A DNA stretch of 17,883 nt from JAHHTP01 sp964587555 (lineage in GTDB: Bacteria; Bacillota; Clostridia; Oscillospirales; Ruminococcaceae), in assembly GCA_964587555.1 (NCBI GenBank), contig CAZPLR010000041.1, forward strand, positions 1 through 17,883, written 5' to 3'. Positions 1-7,453 of the stretch are shown piece by piece (positions within the stretch are counted from its first letter, which is position 1; each line of letters starts with the position of its first letter). The notes below the pieces were generated by a model. It saw only the letters and a list, made by a program, of their open reading frames with translations, was not told the DNA's origin and made no database searches. The position numbers and the translations under genes were made by a program.

Positions 1-2
1 GC

Positions 3-299
3 GCGCTTTACAAGGACGCGCCGGTACTCGTGCTCGACGAGCCGACCGCAGCGCTTGATCCGATTGCCGAAAGCAAGATCTATTCCAACTTTAACGATAT
101 TATCGGCGACCGCACCGCCGTTTATATCTCGCACCGCCTTTCCTCCTGCCGCTTTTGCAGCCGTATTTTAGTTTTTGATTCCGGCACAATTGTGGAAGAA
201 GGTACGCATGAGGAGCTGGTTTCCAAACAAGCTGGCAGGTACAGAGAACTGTGGGAAGCGCAGGCGCAGTATTACGATGAAGCGCATTCGGCGGAATAA
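3..299 (+). CDS. ABC exporter ATP-binding subunit, C-terminal fragment
   Basis: This is the last 98 codons of a gene that starts before the window. The visible part is the end of an ABC nucleotide-binding domain: Walker B and catalytic Glu (VLVLDEPTAALDP), the D-loop region (PIAESKIY), the H-loop His in YISHRLSS, and a C-terminal tail ending in ELWEAQAQYY. The DPIAE..IY and SHRLSSCRFC wording is typical of type I (six-helix plus ATPase) exporters of Firmicutes, which couple ATP hydrolysis at the inner face of the membrane to efflux of drugs, peptides or lipids. The membrane domain and Walker A are outside the window, so the substrate cannot be judged. No clear terminator follows before the next promoter at 320. 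The in-frame GTG at 30 is inside the Walker B strand and is not a real start. Confidence 0.9.
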   Translation, partial: ALYKDAPVLVLDEPTAALDPIAESKIYSNFNDIIGDRTAVYISHRLSSCRFCSRILVFDSGTIVEEGTHEELVSKQAGRYRELWEAQAQYYDEAHSAE

Positions 300-319
300 G
301 CATGCTCTCTCTTTTTGTC

Positions 320-348
320 TTGACAGCAGGCGCAGGCTGTGCTATAAT
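320..348 (+). promoter_or_regulatory. Consensus sigma-A promoter of the heavy-metal-associated gene
   Basis: A perfect -35 hexamer TTGACA (320-325) and a perfect -10 TATAAT (343-348) are separated by 17 bp. Transcription should start near 355, about 70 bases before the ATG at 423. Such a strong promoter for a small protein implies tight repression, which fits the operator-like site immediately downstream. Confidence 0.85.
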
Positions 349-356
349 AAAGTTGA

Positions 357-375
357 TTAGGTGAAACTAACCCAA
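357..375 (+). promoter_or_regulatory. DtxR/IdeR-like iron-box candidate
   Basis: The 19-mer TTAGGTGAAACTAACCCAA agrees at 15 of 19 positions with the DtxR/IdeR consensus TWAGGTTAGSCTAACCTWA, including TTAGGT on the left and CTAACC on the right. It sits at the expected transcription start of the 320-348 promoter, where a bound repressor would block RNA polymerase. The match and its position are visible; regulation by a metal-dependent DtxR-family repressor is inference. Confidence 0.5.
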
Positions 376-422
376 AACAAAAATAATACTGGCAATATGC
401 TGGGGATAAAGAGGGAAAAAAC

Positions 423-674
423 ATGATAAAAACGATCGTAAAGATTGATGGCATGATGTGCGGTATGTGCGAGGCGCATATGAACGACGCGATAAGGGCT
501 GCGTTTGCGGTGAAAAAGGTTAATTCCTCTCATCACAAAGGCGAAACAGTAATTCTGTCAGCGGAACCTTTAAATGAGGAGAAGCTGCGGGAAGTTGTGG
601 AAAAGACCGGATATCGCTTTGTTTCGGCGTCTACCGGGGAAGCGGAAAAAAGAGGCTTTTTTAGAAAGAAATAA
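423..674 (+). CDS. Small heavy-metal-associated (HMA) domain protein
   Basis: The 83-residue protein has a single ferredoxin-like HMA fold. The metal-binding loop is GMMCGMC, with C13 and C16 forming the CxxC pair that binds soft or transition metals in metallochaperones and P-type ATPase N-termini. The fold continues to about residue 70 (GYRFVSAS), followed by a basic tail (RGFFRKK). There is no signal peptide, so it is cytoplasmic. The start ATG follows GAGGG at a normal distance. It is a single-gene unit with its own promoter, an iron-box-like operator and a strong terminator. Firmicute HMA proteins of this size are usually annotated as metal chaperones or cation-binding proteins. The operator hints at a link to iron or manganese rather than only copper, but the metal cannot be read from the sequence. 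Confidence 0.85.
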   Translation: MIKTIVKIDGMMCGMCEAHMNDAIRAAFAVKKVNSSHHKGETVILSAEPLNEEKLREVVEKTGYRFVSASTGEAEKRGFFRKK

Positions 675-687
675 GGCAGTTGATCGT

Positions 688-734
688 GCCGGAAGCGGCT
701 TTGCTCTCAGGAGAAAGCTGTTTCCGGCTTTTTT
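688..734 (+). terminator. Intrinsic terminator after the HMA gene
   Basis: Positions 688-702 pair with 714-728 in a 15-bp stem containing two G-T pairs, with an 11-base loop (703-713). The outer arms are GCCGGAA and TTCCGGC. Six T residues (729-734) follow directly. It separates the HMA gene from the atp operon. Confidence 0.92.
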
Positions 735-863
735 GTTTCTAGCTGTAAAGGATGCGGAAGAACCGCACTGAAAGCGAAAATCGGCTTCTTTAAGACTGCT
801 ATTAATAAGGACAGCTATTAAAAGGAAAGAAATGTGATATACTATCAGCGAAGGAGGGTTTGT

Positions 864-944
864 GTGGACGGAAAGCGCATATATGATAGGGCGGTAAATT
901 TTAGCATTGGACACATTTTGTCTATTGATTTTCTGTATGGATGA
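864..944 (+). CDS. Possible 26-codon small ORF upstream of atpI
   Basis: A GTG at 864 follows AAGGAGGG (851-858) at a good distance and opens a 26-codon frame beginning MDGKRIYDRA and ending FLYG before TGA at 942-944. An extended -10-like TGATATACT (835-843) lies just upstream, though without a clear -35. The frame runs into the atp promoter (-35 at 925). It could be a leader peptide or small protein, or a chance frame behind a purine-rich stretch. I recognise no family. Confidence 0.2.
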   Translation: MDGKRIYDRAVNFSIGHILSIDFLYG

Positions 945-953
945 GCGTATAAT
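925..953 (+). promoter_or_regulatory. Promoter of the atp operon
   Basis: TTGATT (925-930) and a perfect TATAAT (948-953) are separated by 17 bp. The start point would be near 960, giving a 5' leader of only about 23 bases before the atpI ATG. No other equally good promoter was noticed inside the operon, so this probably drives all nine atp genes. Confidence 0.8.
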
Positions 954-982
954 GATGGAAAAGGCGAAAGGAGTGGAGCAGG

Positions 983-1381
983 ATGCAAAAGATCGATGAA
1001 ACCGTTAAAAGAGAAACTTTATATATCACGATTTTTACGTTGGTTTTCAGTGCATTGATGCAAGCGCTCTTTCTTGTTTTGAGAAAATGGGACTACACGG
1101 TGCTGCTTGGAAATATATTGGGCGGCGGCATGGCGATCCTCAATTTTTTCCTGATGGGACTTACGGTGCAGAGCGCTGTGATGGACGACGAGAAAAAGGC
1201 CAAAAACCGCATGAAGCTGTCGCAGTCGGGCAGACTGCTGCTTTTGTTCGGCGCAGCCGCTGTCGGTGTGCTTGCCCCGTGCTTTCACTATATCGCCGTT
1301 TTACTCCCGTTATTTTTTCCGCGTATAGCGGTTGCGTTCAGACCGCTTGTCGATAAGCGGAGGAAACGGGAGCAGGAATAG
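983..1381 (+). CDS. atpI: ATP synthase subunit I-like membrane protein
   Basis: The 132-residue protein has four hydrophobic segments (about residues 12-34, 38-62, 82-100 and 101-118) and a short basic C-terminal tail (DKRRKREQE). It is first in a complete atp operon, directly ahead of the a and c subunit genes, which is the usual place for AtpI. In other bacteria AtpI is a small inner-membrane protein that is not part of the finished enzyme. It has been linked to assembly of the c-ring and to divalent-cation uptake. Sequence conservation in the family is poor, so the call rests mainly on size, topology and position. The ATG follows a GGAG site. Confidence 0.8.
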   Translation: MQKIDETVKRETLYITIFTLVFSALMQALFLVLRKWDYTVLLGNILGGGMAILNFFLMGLTVQSAVMDDEKKAKNRMKLSQSGRLLLLFGAAAVGVLAPCFHYIAVLLPLFFPRIAVAFRPLVDKRRKREQE

Positions 1382-1400
1382 TCGGAGGTGAAATAGTACT

Positions 1401-2333
1401 GTGAATTTAAAAACGCGGCGGTTTCGTACTGCGGACGTTTTGCTGCTTATCATGACGATCGCGCCGATCATCGCTGGGATCGTTATTAAGGTTCTGACAA
1501 CCCCTGCGTCGGAGGGAATTGAAATCGCCGGCGCGCGCATCTTTTTTACGATCACGATGCCTTTGCAGGATCTGCCGATCACCGAGTCGCAGGTTAATTC
1601 GTGGCTGGTGATGATCTCGGTTTTTGGTCTGTGTCTTTATATGACGCACGGTATTCGTGCAGGCGTGGAAACAAAGCGTCAGTTGATCGCGGAGTGGATC
1701 GTGGAAAAGGCAGAGAACCTTGTTTTTACCAACATGGGACAATATTTTGCGGGATTCGCGCCGTTTATTGCAGCGATCATGGGGCTTTCCGCTTTTTCAA
1801 GCCTTTTGACGCTGTTCGGGCTTTACCCGCCGACATCCGACATGAATATCGTGGGTGGCTGGGCGATCTTGGTTTTTTTCCTGATTACCTATTATAAGTG
1901 TAAGGCGGGACCGCTGCAATACTTAAAGAGTTTTGCGGAGCCTGTTGCATTTTTGACCCCGATCAACATCATCAGCGAGGTCGCCACGCCGGTTTCGATG
2001 GCGTTCCGTCATTACGGCAACGTGCTGTCTGGATCGGTCGTTTCCATTTTGGTTGCGGCGGCGCTTCAGGGGCTTTCCTCGATTCTGCTGGGCTGGCTGC
2101 CGGGAGTATTGGGCGAGATCCCGTTTTTGCAGATCGGTATTCCAGCGGTGCTGTCGGTCTATTTTGATGTGTTCAGCGGCTGCTTGCAGGCGTTTATCTT
2201 TGCGATGCTGACCATGCTGTATGTGTCGAGTGGATTCCCGGCGGACGGATATGAGGCTCGAATGAAGAAAAAAGAGGAAAAACGGCGGAAAGCCGCTTTC
2301 AAACAAAGGAAAAAGGCAAAACAAAACGCTTGA
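1401..2333 (+). CDS. atpB: F-type ATP synthase subunit a
   Basis: Subunit a is the membrane stator that forms the two ion half-channels against the c-ring. The 310-residue protein has several hydrophobic helices. The essential Arg is R203 in VSMAFRHYGN, matching E. coli a-R210 in LGLRLFGN. The last-helix motif LQAFIFAMLTMLYV is near residues 262-275. The start is a GTG preceded by GGAGGTG. The C terminus is unusual: the last 24 residues contain 13 Lys or Arg (RMKKKEEKRRK onward), a strongly basic cytoplasmic tail beyond the normal end of the family. The gene ends only 18 bases before the likely atpE start, with the atpE ribosome site in between. Confidence 0.95.
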   Translation: MNLKTRRFRTADVLLLIMTIAPIIAGIVIKVLTTPASEGIEIAGARIFFTITMPLQDLPITESQVNSWLVMISVFGLCLYMTHGIRAGVETKRQLIAEWIVEKAENLVFTNMGQYFAGFAPFIAAIMGLSAFSSLLTLFGLYPPTSDMNIVGGWAILVFFLITYYKCKAGPLQYLKSFAEPVAFLTPINIISEVATPVSMAFRHYGNVLSGSVVSILVAAALQGLSSILLGWLPGVLGEIPFLQIGIPAVLSVYFDVFSGCLQAFIFAMLTMLYVSSGFPADGYEARMKKKEEKRRKAAFKQRKKAKQNA

Positions 2334-2351
2334 TTTATGGAGGAATGGAAA

Positions 2352-2636
2352 ATGTTAGAATTAGCTATCGGTATTATTTTAGGCTGCTGCGCGTTGGGCG
2401 CCGGCGTGGCGATGATCGCAGGTATCGGTCCTGGTATCGGTGAAGGTAACGCGGTTGCAAAGGCCTGTGAGGCGATCGGCCGTCAGCCGGAGTGCAAGGG
2501 CAGCGTTACCACCACGATGCTGATGGGTTGTGCTGTTGCGGAAACCACCGGTTTGTATGCGCTGGTTATTGCGATCCTGCTCATCTTTTTGGCGCCGGGA
2601 CGGTTGGTCGATATTTTAATGGGTGTTGTCGGTTAA
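2352..2636 (+). CDS. atpE: F-type ATP synthase subunit c, two-carboxylate Na+-type motif
   Basis: Subunit c forms the rotor ring that carries the coupling ion. The ATG at 2352 is preferred over the in-frame ATG at 2337 because GGAGG (2339-2343) would then be the ribosome site at normal spacing. This gives a 94-residue hairpin. Helix 1 holds GAGVAMIAGIGPGIGEG, the polar loop is ARQP-like (GRQPECKG), and helix 2 holds VAETTGLY. The ion site appears to be E31 in helix 1 with V62, E64, T65, T66 and Y69 in helix 2. This aligns with the Na+ site of Ilyobacter tartaricus (Q32, V63, E65, S66, T67, Y70), except that the helix 1 Gln is Glu. That is the two-carboxylate form described for Fusobacterium nucleatum. 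Na+ coupling is therefore likely, but not proven. Confidence 0.95.
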   Translation: MLELAIGIILGCCALGAGVAMIAGIGPGIGEGNAVAKACEAIGRQPECKGSVTTTMLMGCAVAETTGLYALVIAILLIFLAPGRLVDILMGVVG

Positions 2637-2653
2637 GGCGGGAGTGAAGCATT

Positions 2654-3169
2654 ATGCCAACAATGGAAGTCATTTCGGTGAACCTTTGGCAGATACTGAT
2701 CTCTCTTTGCAATCTGGTGTTGCTCTTTCTCATCCTGAAAAAGTTTCTGTTTAAGCCGGTCAAAAAAGCGATGGCGGAGCGGAAGGAAGCGGTTGAGCGG
2801 GAGTATTACGAGGCAAAACAGGCAAAATCCGATGCGCTTGAGCAGAAAAAGGCGTGGGAAGAAAAGATGGAGTCCGCGGAAAATCGGGCGGACGCCGTGC
2901 TGCAAACCGCAGTGGAGCAGGCAAATATGCGCTCCGACGCGATCCTTGCTGAAACCCGTGAGAAAGCCGACGATATGATCCGTCAGGCGAAAAAGCAGGT
3001 TGAGCTGGAGCAGAAGAAGGCGAGAGCCGCTATGCAGCATGAGATCGTCGACGTTTCCACGATGCTTTCTGAAAAGCTGCTCGGCAGAGAGATCAACGCC
3101 GAGGATCACCGTGATCTGATCGATTCCTTTATTGAGAAGATAGGTGAGGACGATGGTACACAAGAGTAA
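2654..3169 (+). CDS. atpF: F-type ATP synthase subunit b
   Basis: Subunit b is the peripheral stalk that holds F1 against rotation. The 171-residue protein has one N-terminal membrane helix (about residues 10-30, ending LILKKFLFKPV). A long, highly charged, Ala/Glu/Lys/Gln-rich helix from about residue 36 to 150 is typical of the b coiled coil. The C-terminal section (VDVSTMLSEKLLGREI) matches the delta-binding end of the family. The start ATG follows GGGAG. The last codons overlap the start of atpH by 17 bases, suggesting translational coupling. Only one b-type gene is present, so a homodimeric stalk is expected. Confidence 0.95.
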   Translation: MPTMEVISVNLWQILISLCNLVLLFLILKKFLFKPVKKAMAERKEAVEREYYEAKQAKSDALEQKKAWEEKMESAENRADAVLQTAVEQANMRSDAILAETREKADDMIRQAKKQVELEQKKARAAMQHEIVDVSTMLSEKLLGREINAEDHRDLIDSFIEKIGEDDGTQE

Positions 3170-3683
3170 AGAATATGCTGTCGCGCTTTATTCCTTAGCA
3201 AAGGAAAACGGTCAGGAAAAGGAGATATTTGAAGCGCTTAAGGTTATGGACGGCGTGTTTGCGCAGAATCCGGAATATATCGAGTTTTTGGCGTCGCCGG
3301 GGATCCCCGCAAATGAGCGGGCAAGCGCGCTGGAGGCTGCTTTTGCGGATTCGCTGCCGGAATATGCCGTTTCATTTGCATGCGTGCTTTGCAGACGCGG
3401 GGGAATGCGGGAGTTTTCGGAAAGCGTTAGGGAGTACGGACGGATATATACTGCAATTCTGGATATGACCACTGCGAAGGTAACAAGCGCGGTGCCGTTA
3501 AGCGACACCGAAAAAGAAAAGCTGCACCATAAGCTGGAAGGTATAAGCGGACGCGCGGTGGCGGTGCAATATGAAGTGGATCCGTCGCTGATCGGCGGCG
3601 TGATCGTTGAGATGGATGGCAAAACGATCGACGGCAGTCTGCGCCGTCGTGTCCACGAAATAAAGGAAGTGATGGATAGATGA
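3153..3683 (+). CDS. atpH: F-type ATP synthase subunit delta
   Basis: Subunit delta (OSCP type) joins the b stalk to the top of the alpha/beta hexamer. The usual N-terminal motif (KEYAVALYSLAKE), a middle helical domain (FLASPGIPANER) and the conserved C-terminal pattern (DPSLIGGVIVEMDGKTIDGSLRRR) are present. Length is normal (176 residues). ATG 3153 was chosen because AGGTGAGG (3142-3149) makes a reasonable ribosome site. A GTG at 3144 in the same frame would add three residues. The stop overlaps the atpA start as ATGA, so the two genes are probably translationally coupled. Confidence 0.93.
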   Translation: MVHKSKEYAVALYSLAKENGQEKEIFEALKVMDGVFAQNPEYIEFLASPGIPANERASALEAAFADSLPEYAVSFACVLCRRGGMREFSESVREYGRIYTAILDMTTAKVTSAVPLSDTEKEKLHHKLEGISGRAVAVQYEVDPSLIGGVIVEMDGKTIDGSLRRRVHEIKEVMDR

Positions 3684-5182
3684 GTGGGAAAGCGGAAGAG
3701 ATCAGCAGGATTATAAAAGAGCAAATCAAGAATTACCATTCCAAGATCGAGATGCGCGAAACCGGTACGGTTATCTTAGTCGGCGACGGTATCGCGCGCG
3801 TTTACGGGCTGCGCGCCTGTATGGCAAACGAACTGCTTGAGTTTGAGGACGGCAGCTTTGGCGTGGCGCAGAACTTGGAGGAGGAAACCGTTTCTGTCGC
3901 GATTTTATCCGACAGCAACAGCATCCGTGAGGGAACTGCCGTTTACCGCACGGGGAAGGTATTATTTGTCCCGGTGGGCGAAGCGCTGCTCGGGCGTGTG
4001 GTTGATGCACTTGGGCAGCCGATTGATGGAAAAGGTCCGATAGAGTACACAACGACCAAGCCGGTTGAAGCGGAGGCGCCGGGCATTATCGAGCGGCAGA
4101 GCGTATCAGTTCCGCTGGAAACTGGTATCAAGGCGATCGACAGTATGATCCCGATTGGACGCGGTCAGCGTGAGCTGCTGATCGGCGACCGCCAAACCGG
4201 TAAAACCGAGATTGCTATCGATACGATTATCAATCAAAGAAACAGCGGCGTTTTGTGCATTTATGTCGCGATCGGTCAAAAAAGCACTTCGGTCGTTCAA
4301 TTGGCGAATGAGTTAGAGCGTGCCGGGGCGATGAAATATACCATTATCGTTTCTGCTTCCGCATCGGAGAGCGCGCCGCTGCAATATATTGCGCCGTATT
4401 CCGGCTGTGCGATGGCAGAATACTTTAGGGAGCAGGGCAAGGATGTTTTGATTGTGTACGACGATCTTTCCAAGCACGCGGTCGCGTACCGTGCGCTTTC
4501 GCTGCTGATCCGCCGTCCGCCGGGGCGCGAAGCCTATCCGGGCGACGTGTTTTACCTTCATTCCAGGCTATTAGAGCGCGCGGCATGTGTTGCGCCGGAA
4601 TACGGCGGGGGTTCGATTACCGCGCTGCCAATTATCGAAACACAGGCGGGCGATGTTTCCGCCTACATTCCAACCAACGTCATTTCGATCACCGACGGGC
4701 AGATTTTCTTGGAAACCGAGCTGTTCCACGCGGGCGTTATTCCAGCGATCAATCCGGGAATTTCGGTCAGCCGTGTCGGCGGTTCTGCGCAGATTAAGGC
4801 GATGAAGAAGGTTTCCGGCGAATTAAAGCTGATGTACTCCCAATATCGCGAGCTGCAGGCGTTTGCGCAGTTTGGCAGCGATCTTGATGCGGATACCAAG
4901 GCAAGACTGGCTTTGGGAGAGCGCATTGTCGAGGTGCTCAAGCAGAATAGAAATGCGCCGGTGCGTCCGGGCTGTCAGGTCGCCATCATCTACGCGGTTA
5001 TCCGCGGGTATCTGGATGAAGTTCCGGTCAGCAAGGTGCATGATTATGAGCAGCGGCTTTATGCGCTTTTGGAGAACAAGTATGACGATCTGCTTGTTCG
5101 TTTTGAATCCGGATATTATGAGGACGAGGATGTAGAGCGGCTGCAAAATGCGCTGCGTGAGCTGCAAAAGCTGCGGGAGTGA
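3680..5182 (+). CDS. atpA: F-type ATP synthase subunit alpha
   Basis: Alpha is the non-catalytic nucleotide-binding subunit of F1. The 500-residue length is normal. The Walker A GDRQTGKT is at residues 169-176. Walker B is VLIVYDDLSKHA, followed by RRPPGREAYPGDVFYLHSRLLERAA. The conserved segment PAINPGISVSRVGG carries the arginine finger that completes the beta catalytic site. The C-terminal helical domain (MYSQYRELQAFAQFGSDLD onward) is complete. The ATG overlaps the stop of atpH. Nothing in it looks altered relative to the family. Confidence 0.98.
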   Translation: MSGKAEEISRIIKEQIKNYHSKIEMRETGTVILVGDGIARVYGLRACMANELLEFEDGSFGVAQNLEEETVSVAILSDSNSIREGTAVYRTGKVLFVPVGEALLGRVVDALGQPIDGKGPIEYTTTKPVEAEAPGIIERQSVSVPLETGIKAIDSMIPIGRGQRELLIGDRQTGKTEIAIDTIINQRNSGVLCIYVAIGQKSTSVVQLANELERAGAMKYTIIVSASASESAPLQYIAPYSGCAMAEYFREQGKDVLIVYDDLSKHAVAYRALSLLIRRPPGREAYPGDVFYLHSRLLERAACVAPEYGGGSITALPIIETQAGDVSAYIPTNVISITDGQIFLETELFHAGVIPAINPGISVSRVGGSAQIKAMKKVSGELKLMYSQYRELQAFAQFGSDLDADTKARLALGERIVEVLKQNRNAPVRPGCQVAIIYAVIRGYLDEVPVSKVHDYEQRLYALLENKYDDLLVRFESGYYEDEDVERLQNALRELQKLRE

Positions 5183-5188
5183 TGCGCT

Positions 5189-5995
5189 GTGGGAACTGAT
5201 ATTAAAAGCTTGCGAACCCGTATTAGAAGCGTCGGTTCAACGCTGCATTTGACCAAGGCGATGGGACTTGTCGCTTCCTCGAAGATCCGCAGGGCAAGTG
5301 ATGCGATGATTAAAGGGAATCAGTATTCCGCCGCAATGCAGGAGGCGATGAATCTGCTGACCTGTAGTGCGGAGTGCGCGCACAGCCCGTATCTTCGGCA
5401 GACCTTAGGGCAAAAAACGAGGATGATCGTCATTGCCGGGGACAGAGGTTTGGCAGGCGGTTACAATGCCAATGTGTTTCGCGCAGTCAGAGATTTTCCG
5501 AGCGCTGAATTTATTCCGATCGGAAAACGCGCTTATGATCGCTTTGGTGGGGAACTGCACTATGCTGAGTTTTTTTCCCGTTTTGACGCAGCGGATATGG
5601 CAAAGGAGCTTTGCAGGGCGTTTTATGCGGATGAGTTTGACCGCCTTGGGATCATCTGGACGAGATACGAGTCGATGATGACCCAGACGGTACAGGTTTC
5701 TTGGATTCTGCCGCTGAAAAGATCCGGCCAGCGGTCGCTTGGCATAGTATTTGAGCCGGATGAGCTGCAAATTTTGCACCTTGCGGTGCCGGAGTATGTT
5801 GCTGGGCGGATCATGGCGGCGGTGCGGGAAAGCTTCGCCTGTGAGGTCGCCGCGCGCCGGATGGCGATGGATTCCGCCGGAAAGAACGCGCAGCAGATGA
5901 TCGACGATTTGCAGCTTCAATACAATCGCGCAAGACAGGGCGCGATCACACAGGAAATTACCGAAATTGTCGCCGGAAGCGGCGCCGAAGAATAA
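5189..5995 (+). CDS. atpG: F-type ATP synthase subunit gamma
   Basis: Gamma is the central rotor shaft linking the c-ring to the alpha/beta hexamer. The two coiled-coil ends are well conserved: N-terminal IKSLRTRIRSVGSTLHLTKAM and C-terminal AMDSAGKNAQQMIDDL followed by YNRARQGAITQEITEIV. The middle Rossmann-like domain is present (IVIAGDRGLAGGYNANV). At 268 residues it is slightly shorter than the E. coli protein. The start is GTG, six bases after the atpA stop, and the ribosome site (GGGAG) lies within the last atpA codons, implying coupling. Confidence 0.96.
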   Translation: MGTDIKSLRTRIRSVGSTLHLTKAMGLVASSKIRRASDAMIKGNQYSAAMQEAMNLLTCSAECAHSPYLRQTLGQKTRMIVIAGDRGLAGGYNANVFRAVRDFPSAEFIPIGKRAYDRFGGELHYAEFFSRFDAADMAKELCRAFYADEFDRLGIIWTRYESMMTQTVQVSWILPLKRSGQRSLGIVFEPDELQILHLAVPEYVAGRIMAAVRESFACEVAARRMAMDSAGKNAQQMIDDLQLQYNRARQGAITQEITEIVAGSGAEE

Positions 5996-6007
5996 GGAGA
6001 GAGCAAT

Positions 6008-7453
6008 TTGTCAAACGAAGGCAATGAAAAAAATACCTCCAATCGGGTTATAAAAGACAATACGGCAAAGGGCAGAGTCGCTCAGGTCATGGGACCGGTA
6101 GTCGACGTCCGGTTTGACAGCGGCAACCTGCCTTCCATTTATAATGCGCTGACCGTTCCGATTGGGGAACGCACCTTAACCGTGGAGGTTGCACAGCATA
6201 TCGGCGATAACACCGTGCGCTGCATTGCAATGGCGTCCACCGACGGGTTAAAGCGCGGCGAGGAGGTCACTGACACCGGCAAGGCGATCAGCGTTCCGGT
6301 TGGACGGGAAACCTTGGGCAGGATTTTTAACGTTTTAGGCGATGCGGTCGACAATAAGCCCGCGCCGGAAACCTCAGAGCGCTGGAATATTCACCGTCAG
6401 CCGCCGGAATATGAGGAGCTTTCCACCTCGAAAGAGATTTTGGAAACTGGCATCAAGGTGATCGACCTGATCTGCCCGTATGCGAAGGGCGGTAAGATCG
6501 GTCTGTTCGGCGGCGCAGGCGTCGGCAAAACCGTTCTGATTATGGAGCTGATTAACAACGTCGCCAAGCAGCACGGCGGCCTTTCGGTCTTTACCGGGGT
6601 TGGAGAGCGGACCAGAGAGGGCAACGACCTTTATAATGAAATGAAACAGTCCGGCGTTTTGGGAAATACAGCGCTGGTTTATGGGCAGATGAACGAGCCG
6701 CCGGGGGCAAGAATGCGCGTGGCGCTTTCCGGTCTGACTATGGCGGAGTATTTCCGCGATACCGAGGGGCAGGACGTCCTGCTCTTTATCGACTATATCT
6801 TCCGCTTTACACAGGCTGGTTCCGAGGTTTCCGCGCTGCTCGGACGTATGCCGTCCGCAGTCGGCTATCAGCCGACGCTGGCAAACGAAATGGGCGCTTT
6901 GCAGGAGCGTATCACTTCCACCAAGCACGGCTCGATCACCTCGGTACAGGCGGTTTATGTCCCGGCGGACGACCTGACCGATCCGGCTCCTGCCACTACT
7001 TTCGCGCATCTGGATGCGACCACGGTTTTGTCCAGAAGCATTTCCTCGCAGGGCATCTATCCGGCGGTCGACCCGCTGGAATCCACCAGCCGTATTCTTG
7101 CGCCGGAAACAGTCGGGGAGGAGCATTACGCCGTCGCAAAGGAAGTGCAGCGTATCCTACAGCGGTATAAGGAATTGATGGATATCATCGCAATTATGGG
7201 TATGGATGAGCTTTCCGACGAGGATAAGCTGCTTGTACAGCGCGCCAGAAAGATCCAGCGTTTTCTATCCCAGCCGTTCTATGTTTCCGAAAAGTTCACC
7301 GGTATCCCGGGCACCTATGTGCCGCTGAAGGAATCTATTCGTGGCTTTAAGGAGATCATCGAAGGCAAGCACGACAATCTGCCGGAATCCGCGTTCTTAT
7401 TTGTCGGTACAATCGACGAGGCGGTGGAAAAGGCGAAGGGGACAGAAAGATGA
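6008..7453 (+). CDS. atpD: F-type ATP synthase subunit beta, Walker B Asn replaced by Tyr
   Basis: Beta carries the catalytic sites of F1. The 481-residue protein has Walker A GGAGVGKT (residues 168-175), the general-base Glu E200 in GVGERTREGNDL, and the adenine-pocket segment GIYPAVDPLESTSR. Family motifs from MPSAVGYQPTLA to the C-terminal DELSDEDKLLVQRARKIQRF domain are intact. The start is TTG after AAGGAGAGA, which gives about 20 extra polar residues before the beta barrel. The odd point is the Walker B strand: FIDYIFRFTQAG has Tyr263 directly after catalytic D262, where nearly all beta subunits have Asn (FIDNIFRF; E. coli N243). The codon is TAT, one base from AAT. Its stop overlaps the atpC start. 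Confidence 0.98.
   Translation: MSNEGNEKNTSNRVIKDNTAKGRVAQVMGPVVDVRFDSGNLPSIYNALTVPIGERTLTVEVAQHIGDNTVRCIAMASTDGLKRGEEVTDTGKAISVPVGRETLGRIFNVLGDAVDNKPAPETSERWNIHRQPPEYEELSTSKEILETGIKVIDLICPYAKGGKIGLFGGAGVGKTVLIMELINNVAKQHGGLSVFTGVGERTREGNDLYNEMKQSGVLGNTALVYGQMNEPPGARMRVALSGLTMAEYFRDTEGQDVLLFIDYIFRFTQAGSEVSALLGRMPSAVGYQPTLANEMGALQERITSTKHGSITSVQAVYVPADDLTDPAPATTFAHLDATTVLSRSISSQGIYPAVDPLESTSRILAPETVGEEHYAVAKEVQRILQRYKELMDIIAIMGMDELSDEDKLLVQRARKIQRFLSQPFYVSEKFTGIPGTYVPLKESIRGFKEIIEGKHDNLPESAFLFVGTIDEAVEKAKGTER

Noticed and set aside
570..914. Open frame of 114 codons on the - strand across the HMA gene terminator
   Set aside because: It runs through the terminator hairpin and the HMA coding region, with no ribosome site or recognisable domain.
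2337..2351. Upstream in-frame ATG as the start of atpE
   Set aside because: It contains the GGAGG that suits the ATG at 2352, and the five added residues (MEEWK) do not belong to the usual c-subunit start.
6374..7126. Open frame of 250 codons on the - strand inside atpD
   Set aside because: Antisense to one of the most conserved bacterial genes and rich in Arg, Gln and His from reversed codons; a shadow.
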